Shown here: positions 12,873 to 22,540 of the stretch, in pieces
Layout of the letters: each line of letters begins with the position of its first letter
How positions within the stretch are numbered: the stretch's first letter is position 1
NCBI RefSeq assembly: GCF_943734655.1
Contig: NC_071354.1
Span: 138,370,642 to 138,434,641, forward strand
Direction: 5' to 3'
DNA: 64,000 nucleotides
Source: Sabethes cyaneus
Lineage: Eukaryota; Arthropoda; Insecta; Diptera; Culicidae
Notes under the pieces: model-generated
Databases searched by the model: none
What the model saw: the letters and a program-made list of their open reading frames with translations, nothing else
What the model was told of the DNA's origin: nothing
Made by a program: the position numbers and the translations under genes

Positions 12873-14911
12873 GTGCCGGCTGGGGTACGCAACTTCGGTT
12901 GTCGTATGCTAAGAGAAAAGGGGGCACAGTGGCTCCCACCCACATTAAGATGGCAGCCCCATCAGCGGGATAAGGACCTTAGGTTAACAGTCCGAATCCC
13001 GAAGGGGGACATCCAAATCCACATGGGCGACTTCAACACGAAGATTGGCTCAAACAACGCGGACCTTGAACGCGTCATGGGACGCCATGGCCTAGGAGAG
13101 ATGAGCGAAAACGGGGAGCTGTTTACAGAATTCTGTAGTAATAACGACATGGTCATTGGTGGATCGCTCTTCCCCCATAGACCAGTACATTAAGTCACGT
13201 GGGTTTCCCGCGACGGCCGAACAGAACACCAAATCGACAACATCTGCATCTGCCGGAAATGTCGAAAGAGCCTTCTTGATGTACACAACAAACGCAGCGC
13301 TGATATTGCATCCGACCATCATCTTGTTATCGCTGAGATACGTCTGCGCGTCGCACGTGTCCAACGACGGGAAGAGAAAGTTGGATGCCGCTACGACGTC
13401 CGCCGATTGGAGAATCCTGAGGTGAAAAAGGCTTTTGTCGAACAACTTGAATCTCGAGCCTCGGAGTTGCCACCTGGTGGAACCGTCGAAGAGCAATGGA
13501 CCGGCATCAAGAACGCCTTCATCACGACCAGTGATGAAACCCTCGGCAAAGAGCGCAGCGGGAGGAGGGAGTGGATTTCGGATGAAACATGGAGGAAGAT
13601 TGACGAGCGAAGAGAGGCAAAAGCCGGCATTGAACGAGCGCGAACCAGATCGACTAAGACAGCTGCCCGTCAACGATACGTCGAACTGGAGAGGGCTGTT
13701 AAACGTACTTGTAGGCGAGATAAGAGAGTCTGGACTAACTCCCTAGCTGAACAAGGAGAAACCGCTGCCGCGAATGGTGATATCCGTTTGTTGTGCGATA
13801 TTTCTCGCCGCCTTAGTGGTGCCAGGATGAATACAAAGATGCCGCTAAAGGACAGAGCTGGTCAGCTATTGACTGACCGTGCATAACAGCTTAAGCGATG
13901 GACTGAACATTTTGAACAACTCTTCCGAGATTCAAATGACGGAGACCAACAAAACCAGCAGCGTATGACGCCTACAGTTCGTCGAATCAATCGCGTGAAC
14001 TCGGAGGCGCCATCGCTGGATGAAATTGTAGCAGCTATCAAGAGTATGAAATCCAATAGAGCGCCAGGGATAGATCGTATTTCAGCCGAAATGCTTAAAA
14101 CTGACCCATCTTTGTCAGCCCAGATGATGCATCAGCTTTTCAGCAATATTTGGGAAACCGCAACTTTTCCGGTGGACTGGATGCAGGGCATATTGGTCAA
14201 AGTCCCTAAGAAAGGAGACCTAACTGAATGCAGTAACTGGTGTGGCATCATGTTGCTCTGTATTACTTTCAAAGTACTCAAAGTAAGGTAATCCTCAACC
14301 GGATCCAGGAGAAGATCGACGCTACTCTCCGGCGGCAGCAAGCTGGATTCCGTGTTGGCCGTCCATGTGTAGACCATATCACAACGCTCCGCATTATATT
14401 GGAGCAGATCAACGAATTCCAGGACTCTCTTCTGCTGGTGTTCGTTGACTTCGAAAAGGCATTCGACCGACTCAACCACGAAAACATCTGGGGCGCACTA
14501 AGGTGTAGAGGAGTTCCAAATAAGCTAGTCCATCTCATCGAGGTTCAGTTGGAGGCGTTCTCGTGCAAGGTTTTGCACGACGGCGTCTTGTCCGACCCCA
14601 TAAGGGTTACTGCTGGCGTGAGACAGGGCTGCATTTTATCACCGCTTCTGTTTCTCATCGTTATGGATGAGATATTAGTTGGAGCAATTGACAGTAGACC
14701 AAATCGAGGATTGCCTTGGAATCCTCTAACGATGGAGCAGGTAAATGACCTCGACCTAGCCGACGACATTGTCTTGCTCGCACAACGCCGAAACGATATG
14801 CAGAGCAAATTAGATTACCTCTCCGAGAGCTCCCAGGCAGCAGGTCTCACAGTCAATGTAGCGAAAACTAAGTCTATGGTAGTGAACGTATCTGGACGGA
14901 TACGGATTTAG
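12873..14911 (+). pseudogene. RTE-type retrotransposon (second family), EN C-terminal half plus RT, truncated
   Basis: The endonuclease part includes IQIHMGDFNTKIGSNN (13010-13060), QIDNICICRKCRKSL and ADIASDHHLVIAEIRLR (about 13230-13350). A basic linker follows (GRREWISDETWRKIDERREA). RT motifs are IKSMKSNRAPGIDRISAEML (14038-14098), VDWMQGILVKVPKKGD, QAGFRVGRPCVDHITTLR (14338-14398), LVFVDFEKAFDRLNHENIW (motif A, 14436-14492), TAGVRQGCILSPLLF (motif B) and DLADDIVLLAQ (motif C, LADD at 14756-14767). Lesions: a frameshift near 13193-13400, a stop at 13884-13886, a frameshift near 14285, and loss of everything after TKSMVVN, including the C-terminal domain. The sequence differs clearly from the other RTE-like family in the window. 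Confidence 0.88.
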
Positions 14912-17710
14912 TCACCTTTTGAATTCTGGATTTGACGCATTGGTATGTTGCCAGGGCATGTTGCTAGAATGCCTGAAAATTATTCTCCGGTGGTGATGGT
15001 GTTTGCTTCAAATCCGGTACAACCAATAATTGAAAAAGTAGTGTATGGGGCATTAATGGAGCTTATTATTATCCGCTTGTGGTTGAGTTTGGAACTATGA
15101 CATCAGTAAATCATGAAAACTATACCAAAGACAAGTTACATACGTGATTTCTTCATTTCTGAAAATGCACGAATAACTTAATTTTCTATAGACATTTTAT
15201 AGATATTGGACAAATCGACATGAAAATTTAAATAAATTTCGATGAATAGAATATTCAAATAATTCTCTTGATAATTCATCTCTACTCCAAACGTTATTTA
15301 TCTACGTTTCAAAAATGTTACTTTTCATTTGTTCTAATTCAGTTTTGCTGTATTATCTAAACAAATCTCTGCAACTGTCCGTATCAAGCCTGATAGGGCG
15401 ATCTCCTTCTATTAGCATTCAAAATACTGCTGTTCAACTTGTTGGTTCCGGGTGGGTTCCGCCTCTCCCACCAAAAGTGAACAATCCCATTCCCTTCAAA
15501 TTATGACACGAAGTAACCTCAACGTGTCATGACGCATCACAACGTCAACACAGAAAACACGGCTCCTATTGAGGCATCTTCCGAATAGCAGTCGGTAAAT
15601 ATTGACACTATGTCAGAAAAATCTGACAGATTTCCAATTAAAAATCGAGACCGTCATCTTTTCCCTTTCAGGCATCCCTTTCCCATGCGACCGTGTTGAC
15701 TACTGAAGGATGGCTGCACGGAATGTTACCAACGTTTACAGTATTCTTTCCGCCGATATCTCCATGCCACACCATTTATCCTCCACAACAACGTTTCGTC
15801 CGAAATTAGTGCTTGTTCTGATTCTGACAGCAGAGGTGGTAGCAAGTGTTGAATTTACCGCATGATTCAACCGCGATTTGCAAGCGAGTGCGGTAACATG
15901 TTTTACCCCTCCGCTGCTGCCAGTCTCACTTGCTGCCACCACCGCCCGCGCCCGCCACGACGCCGAGACACGCGACGAAAGTGAAACTTGTGAAGAAAAG
16001 TTTTTCGTCTAACAGCTTCATCAACGTCGCCAGTGGCGTGAAGCGAAAGCTGTGAGGAGACACACGGGATACCGTATGCAAAGCAGTTGGGAATCCTTTC
16101 GACGCGTCTGACCATAGCGAAACTGCATGGCACTCTTTTTAATAAATGACTGCGCGCCTGTGGAGGTGCGGATAATATAGTGGAACCCATTTAGTGTTTT
16201 TATAGGAAGCCCAGGAATGTTAAGATATGTGTGTTGTGGAAGACAGCAACCGCACCATGTGGTTTTAATTATCTCGTTGTTCCGTGCAACATTTAGGTAG
16301 ATGAGCTACGAAAAAGAACAGTAGCTAGGAAAAGTATACGATTCAGCTTTACAAGTCAGTATTTTATACCCCTTTAAATTTCTCAATTTTTAATTGTAAG
16401 AAACTTATTTCAGCCGTTTTCTACTAAATAACCAAATGGAAGCAGAGTAGTTTCAATGTGTCCGAATGATGTTCACCCCTCATAAGAGTTTGCCAACGTC
16501 ATCAAAACTTCATACAGGTTGTATTAAAATCACATTATTGTCATCAACTGCTTCATCCCGGTTTTCCCGTTTCCTGCAGTAATTTCTTTAAGCCGTAGCC
16601 TGCAGGTTGGCTTCCAGTCGAGCGTACAATCCAGGGCCATCAGCAATCCGAAAGAATCATCAGCTTAGGCATTATCTATCGAAAGAAAATCCGTTTTGCA
16701 CCCTTGCCTCCGACGTGCCACAAGCATCATTACCGTCACCAAAGCACAGCGTACAAAGCTCCGGAACGACACCGACGTCTACGAAGGACGTCGACAACGG
16801 TTAACCGACCAACACGTCGCGTCATAGGACACAAGACTGTCTATCAGCTCAGCAGCGGTACAACCCTTAAATTTGGTGCTGGAAACGATTTTACCTCCGT
16901 AACCAGAAAAAGCGGAAAGACGGCATATGTCACGTTTTCAGCACCGGCCCACCAAGAAAATATCGGATTTTCTGTTTTGTCATTTCAATCTCATTTTCTG
17001 CTCCGTCGCCAGAGAATAATGCCTACCGAATGCACCCCCGCCGATTTCGACTCTGATCCAGGGTGGCAGAATCGGACGCACAACTGGCACCGTGTCGCAC
17101 AACCGCACAATCAAGACAATCGTTGTACCCCTGCGCAGGCACAGGGGGAAGAAAATAATGCGAAATTTAAAACATCAATCAATCAATTATTAATAACAAG
17201 TTAAATCCTCCTAAGGCTTCGTTCAGTGCTGAATGCCATGCAATCCATACGACGTAGGCATAGGTTGAGGTGCACTTCTTGGCGTATTGTCTCAGCAGGA
17301 TTTACGCTCTCATACAGGGATGCGCCGTGTTGCCAAGATAACGAGACTCTCCTAGAACGAAAAGTGCAACGAGTCAGCATCACTGCCATTTTCCCAAAGG
17401 AATCGACTTTCGCACTCATCTTGCAGTGTTTGGATTTGGTCTTAATTCGACGCCATCAGTGCACTGCCGTATAGCTGACTAGGTCGGAAGCAACACGAGT
17501 CGTTTGAATTCAGTCGCGATCGGCCTTCGTCGGTGTTGTCCATGAAGGAGGGTGTTTGCAAGGTGCCGATAAGCTCAGTCTAGTTCCCTGCTGCGGTGCG
17601 TGTATGAAGTTGGCTCGGACCTGAAAAGAGGGTTGCTCAAGCGACTGCGATTCACTGCATCCTCCCCATATATTTCATGTATCGATTTGGTAGCATCAGA
17701 GTGGCGGCCG
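14912..17710. other. 2.8 kb unassigned DNA
   Basis: Moderate-complexity DNA with several overlapping open frames on both strands (e.g. 16704-17204 plus, 166 codons). None shows a motif or domain I recognise, and overlap among frames argues they are chance. No TE boundary seen. Confidence 0.4.
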
Positions 17711-17734
17711 GCGTCGTCGTCGTCGTCGTCGTCG
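17711..17734. repeat. CGT trinucleotide microsatellite
   Basis: About seven to eight uninterrupted copies of CGT/GTC, encoding poly-Val or poly-Asp in the overlapping frames. Confidence 0.9.
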
Positions 17735-19110
17735 GCACGATCCCTTTTGCAATATTTATATCGCATAAAGCCATCTCACCCGCTGCGTGGCGTATCGAAA
17801 TGCCACAGGGGAACAATATTTACTCGCTGCAGTTTTTATCCTCACCGAACTGGCTTTTATTCTTCTGTGTTCCGCTGTCGTTATTGTCCATTGGCACCCC
17901 GAGAGAAAAAGGCAGCGGAGTAAAAGGAGTCGTAAGCCAATCATCTTTACGCACTTGGTTTTATTTCTTCCAATTACAATTACACCATAGGTACCTAGCT
18001 GAATGTAACCTTAAACCGTACACGTCACTGCATATCGATAGGTTATGCGCTTTATGGGTGGGAGCGGGTGTTGTTACCCGGTGGGTGCGTGAAATTGAAC
18101 GAAAGGAAATACTTCTAATTAGGTAATTAGGGTACCACAGTTGGTGTGCAGCTAATGAGGTCGTTTCGGTTTGATCCAAAATAGAGGGTGCGAAATTATG
18201 GAATATGGACAAGAATGGTGCTAAAGGTTGGAACTTAACTTAGTAAATGATGTCATTTCTAATACATTTTATGCAAACTTCAAAACAAAGGCATAACATC
18301 TATCAAGACTTAATATACTAATCATTAACACTTTGCTTACTGAAGACTGAAGAGCACCCTGGATTTGTTAAGTATCACTAGACAATACAAGTGCATAGTA
18401 AAACACTTTTGATATATTATAAGAAAACTTAAAAGTATTATGACGCGTTGAAAACGTACAGGGTGCAGCAGGAAGAAATGCAAAAATGTTTAATATTTAA
18501 TATTGGGTTAATTTGAGTAAGGCCATTGCAAAATATTTTTAAAATTTTTGTCACCTCCCCCTTGGAAATTGGCTTGAAAAAACGGGAAACAAAAAAATAA
18601 TTTGTAGGATAATAGTTAAATCTTGTTTATAATCAATTGTTTTGGGGTTCTGTTGCCTGTAAAACTCGAACAATGAGTGTACGAGTTGAGTTAATGCTTC
18701 TAGCACGGAATAGAAATGGAGTGGAATTTCCGAAAATCGGCAAAAAAATCGTTTCTGTCTTTTTTTCGTAGATTTTTGCATGGAAAATAATAACGTATAT
18801 ATTAAAAGTAAGAACAGATTTGGTTTTCACGTTTAAACTTTAAGTAAAAATGCCTAAAATCCATTTTTTGCTCGATTTAAAAATTCTCTTTGTATTTTTT
18901 TCGCTTCCCCCTTCAGTGGCCCAACACCGGAGGGACAAAAACTTTTTTAAATATTTGTAATGGCCTAACTAATGACTTATTTATGGTTACAATGTATTTG
19001 TTCACGTTTACTTTCAAATGTTTTCTTAAGAGGATTTTTGTTTCAAATTAAAAAAAATCTTGAACATGTAACATGAAAGTTAGGAGAATTTATTTTTGTT
19101 CGTCCGGTAT
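17735..19110. other. Unassigned DNA
   Basis: The first part (to about 18.2 kb) is of mixed composition; the rest is AT-rich. No coding or repeat feature is supported. Confidence 0.4.
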
Positions 19111-19111
19111 T

Positions 19112-19740
19112 TGCGAGAAAGTCAATTCCAATTTTCACTCCAATTTTGGGTTAAACTCAATGCCCGGTTTCAAGTAAAGTTCAAAATTTTATTTTAAGTC
19201 TGATTTGATGATTTGTTAATTTCAAATAAACTTTATTGACTAATTTAATGTGCAATTTCAAGCCAAGTCTAATTACCAGCCCAATTTCTAGTTAAAATTT
19301 TAAGTCCAAATTCAAATCTGCTTTGAAGTGCAATTTCCTGCAATAAAACTGTAACAAAACTTCAAGCTCAAATTAATTTGAATTCAAGTTAGATATTTAC
19401 TCTAAATTTTAATTTCAATTTTAAGTCCAGTTTTAAGCTGAATTTCAAATCCAAAGTTAAAATCTGCCTTGAAGCCCAATTCAGGTCTAATTAAGGCCTA
19501 ATTTGTAGTACAAATGAAAGTCCAGTTTAAGTCCAATTTCAAATCGAACCAAAAGCCATTTTCAAGTAAAATTTTATTCAAAATCCGACTTTCTATACAA
19601 TTTTAAGTAAATTTTCGCGTCTTATTTCATGTTCACTTTCAAAACCGGACTTAAATTCAATGATTTTAAATTCAATTTATTTCCAATTTCGATCTCTGCT
19701 TTTAAAATATTAACTTTTAAATGTAAAATTTTGATTTGAC
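19112..19740. repeat. Degenerate short-unit tandem field (AATTTCAAGTCCAA-like)
   Basis: Variants of AATTTCAAGT, TCCAATTTC, AAGTCCAAATT and TTCAAATC recur every 12-20 bases throughout. No unit is exact, so this is an old, eroded minisatellite. Similar but shifted units (TTGACTTTTGATTTT) resume at 20755 beyond the inserted TIR element. Confidence 0.65.
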
Positions 19741-19761
19741 TGCTAATTTGTGTTAAATTAT

Positions 19762-20742
19762 CGTCATACGGGGATACTTGCAACACTTTTGAACTTTGAC
19801 TTGGTATAACTTTCGAAGTGTACCGCTTAGGTCCAAGTGTAAGTGGCCAAAACTTGTATGGTGGTTAGTACTTTTGATCTGTGATTATTAGAAAAAATAT
19901 CGGCTAAATGAATCTGTAGAATGAATCGAAAATAAGGATGTTGCAAGTTACCCAGTAAACGGCGTTACTTGCACTTTTCTGATCTTGCATTTCTCATAAT
20001 TTTAAATTTGATTTCAAATTGCGAATGACTATTTTTAGATATTTTGAGTGCATTTGTAGTAAAATAAGGAATACTGGAGGTATTTTTTGTTTCTCAATTT
20101 CGTCTATCGCTTGTTTAAAAATATTCGGTGAAAATGCAGCATGTCAGCGAATTGCCGTTTCAAGGCAAGTGGAATTTTACACAGTTTTATTTTTCTGGAG
20201 ATGGCAGTACACAAAATAACATCGTACAGATGCGAACTTACTTTGTACATACTGTCTATTACGATAATTATCTATTTTACAAGTGCTGCAAGCCGCGCCA
20301 TGTTGGAAGTAACACCACAAATTCATTGTTTCTTCTCCAAGTTCAAAACATAAACAAAGCTCAAAGCTGCTATTTGTTAGCCTATATGATGCACTGATTA
20401 TGTACAAGAGAATAATTTCATATCAATGAACTGGCGTAAGTTTGCTCATCAATTTTTCCTACTCTGAAATTACTTTCCAATCGTATAAAAACAAGCAAAA
20501 CAATGATAAAATAGGCCGTATGAATAAAACAGTTTACTTTGCTTTTCCCGTTTAAATCGTACGGAAGCATTTGCTCTAACTCTTTTATTCATACGGCCAA
20601 ATGTTTTAGACTTTACTAAACAATAGGTAAACGTCTCTACTTTAAAACGGTGTTGACCACAAATGGTTATGTAAACAAACAAATGCGTTTGAGCTGTCAA
20701 ATGCACCATGCGCAAAGGTGCTGCAAGTATCCCCGGATGACG
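19762..20742. mobile_element. Non-autonomous TIR element, about 980 bp (CGGGGATACTTGC ends)
   Basis: The left end CGGGGATACTTGCAACAC at 19769 matches the reverse complement of the right end, CGGGGATACTTGCAGCAC (20718-20735). Similarity continues outward as CGTCAT at 19762 and ATGACG at 20737. Related TTACTTGCAC and TTGCAAGTTACC motifs occur near 19940-19980, so the end motif recurs internally. Small frames within show no transposase motif. It splits the degenerate repeat field (19112-19740 and 20755-20890). The exact target duplication was not resolved. Confidence 0.75.
20514..20598. mobile_element. 85-bp palindromic MITE nested in the TIR element
   Basis: Terminal inverted repeats of 16 bp match exactly: GGCCGTATGAATAAAA at 20514-20529 and its complement at 20583-20598. 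The interior continues partly self-complementary (CGTTTAAATCGTACGG). No clear target duplication. Confidence 0.75.
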
Positions 20743-20754
20743 GAGTCTATTTTG

Positions 20755-20892
20755 CTTTGACTTAGCTGGTTTTTTTGACTTTTGATTTTTAACCTTGACT
20801 TCCACCTTATGATTTTACAGTAAATTTTTGTCATTCAATTTTCGACTTTGAGCTTTTGATATTTTGGTTTTGACTTTTGAGTTTTGCATTAA
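20755..20892. repeat. Continuation of the degenerate short-unit field
   Basis: TTTGACTT, TTTTGATTTT and TTTTGACTTTTGAGTTT units recur here, similar in style to the field left of the TIR element. Confidence 0.45.
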
Positions 20893-20894
20893 AA

Positions 20895-21710
20895 AATGGA
20901 CTTTTTTTTTGGATGGTGATAAAAAAACTAAGACAGCAAATTGAGTTTGATAAATTTTATATTAGCTTACTTGCAAAAAAATTGTACAGCTCTATCAGTC
21001 GAACACTGACCGTGAAGGCGCAACTGAACAACAATCAGAGCATCGAAAGAAAGCCCGCCTCCGGACGGCCAGCGACCCTGAGCGACAAGAAGCTCCGAAG
21101 GATGCTGAAGAGAAAGACCGAGTGAAAGGTGGCTACATCGCTGCGTGCGCTTGAGGTGCGCTTGAGGTTGGTGCAACCGGCCAAACAGTGAAAAAGTACC
21201 GAACATGGACATACAGGAAGCGGCAGTCCCGTTCACTGGTCTCCGAGCTGCAGGCAATGACGCAGCGGCAGCGGCTGAATAAGATGGTCAAGACGATTTT
21301 CCCGGCGAATCGTGACGAGGCGGTGCTGATGAACGAAGAGACCTATTTCAGCCTGGATGGCAACGACTGGCAGGGCACTTCGTATTTTACTTCCCCCACG
21401 AAGGAAGTGAGCCCCGAGATGAAGTTAATTTCACACACCAAGTTCTCCAAGAAGGTGCTGATGTGGCTGACAATCAGCGAGAAGGGGATGTCAAAGCCGC
21501 TCTTCTATCACTCCGGACTTGCCTTGAACGGGCAAATTTATAGTACGAAGTGCCTGCCGTCGTTCACCAAGAAATACAATAAGACGCGGGATGCGGTATT
21601 CTGGCCGGATCCCCAACGTCCTTCAGCTGCGTCCCATCGATAATTTCTGGGCAAACCTGAAGCGTAAGATTTCCTCCAACAATTTTGTATCGAAAAATGA
21701 GGAGGAATTT
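20895..21710 (+). pseudogene. mariner-like (ITmD37E-type) transposase relic
   Basis: The N-terminal part (20940-21125) has RKPASGRPATLSDKKLRRML, a helix-turn-helix region of mariner style, and is then frameshifted. The catalytic region (21300-21600) has VLMNEETYFSLDGNDWQGTS, KVLMWLTISEKGMSKPLFY and RDAVFWPD. It then jumps to LQLRPIDNFWANLKRKISSN in another frame. The family normally has about 37 residues between the second catalytic Asp (in FWPDLAxxHY) and a Glu in RPIENFW. Here that spacer is deleted and the Glu position is Asp, and the first catalytic position seems to be Asn. An intact enzyme would cut and paste at TA sites; this one is dead. The 3' end runs into the heptamer array. The ITmD37E assignment is from memory of the family. 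Confidence 0.75.
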
Positions 21711-22185
21711 TTACTTTTTACTTTTTATTTTTTACTTTTTACTTTTTACTTTTTACTTTTTACTTTTTACTTTTTACTTTTTACTTTTTACTTTTTACTT
21801 TTTACTTTTTACTTTTTACTTTTTACTTTTTACTTTTTACTTTTTACTTTTTACTTTTTACTTTTTACTTTTTACTTTTTACTTTTTACTTTTTACTTTT
21901 TACTTTTTACTTTTTACTTTTTACTTTTTACTTTTTACTTTTTACTTTTTACTTTTTACTTTTTACTTTTTACTTTTTACTTTTTACTTTTTACTTTTTA
22001 CTTTTTACTTTTTACTTTTTACTTTTTACTTTTTACTTTTTACTTTTTACTTTTTACTTTTTACTTTTTACTTTTTACTTTTTACTTTTTACTTTTTACT
22101 TTTTACTTTTTACTTTTTACTTTTTACTTTTTACTTTTTACTTTTTACTTTTAACTTTTTACTTTTACTTTTTACTTTTTACTTT
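21707..22185. repeat. Heptamer satellite (ACTTTTT)n, about 68 copies
   Basis: Nearly perfect TTTTTAC heptamers for about 480 bp, with a few length variants at both ends. Because 7 is not a multiple of 3 and the unit lacks stops in the sense frames, it gives long artefactual frames repeating LLFTFYF. It begins inside the mariner relic and ends at a retrotransposon fragment. Confidence 0.97.
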
Positions 22186-22189
22186 GCAT

Positions 22190-22335
22190 CCTTACGACGT
22201 GTCTGGCCCACCGTATCCTACCGAATAACACCAGCTGTACCAAGTACCATCCGCAGCACCTTCCGCTCGAACACGGCCAGGACAAAGATATCCCCCGGGA
22301 GTAGCGTCACAATTTCGAGTCGATGCGAATTGAAT
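22190..22335 (-). pseudogene. RTE-like RT C-terminal fragment
   Basis: The minus strand encodes LEIVTLLPGDIFVLAVFERK and then VLRMVLG, matching the family's LLTEDIRALAVFERKVLRT. Degraded VGQTRRKDAK follows. It directly abuts the heptamer array, so the array may have grown from this fragment's edge. Confidence 0.65.
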
Positions 22336-22379
22336 GCGTTTCTTGAGTTTGTAAAAATAAAATAAATTAAACGAATTGT

Positions 22380-22540
22380 GCGTTTTTTTTCAATGGTAGG
22401 TGAGGGGGGGGGGAGGTTTAGTTAACGTTACGTAATTTTAAGGGGGGTTATGCCAAGCGTTACTTATTGTTACATAGGGGAGGGAGGGGGTCAAAAAACT
22501 ATAATTTTTGCGTTACGTAATTTGTGCACCACGCCTAAGG
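22380..22540. repeat. Short repeat with G-rich and TTACGTAA motifs
   Basis: CGTTACGTAATTT occurs in the same orientation near 22425 and 22512. A related TTACTTATTGTTACATAGGGG lies between, with two G-runs. It looks like the remnant of a small dispersed element; the ends are not defined. Confidence 0.4.

Noticed and set aside
13092..13673. 193-codon minus-strand frame opposite the RTE element
   Set aside because: It is antisense to a recognisable endonuclease-RT coding region and has no motif of its own.
21591..22365. Two 187-226 codon frames repeating LLFTFYF, resembling a membrane protein
   Set aside because: Hydrophobicity comes only from the (ACTTTTT)n heptamer; the frames begin in a dead transposase and end in an RT relic.
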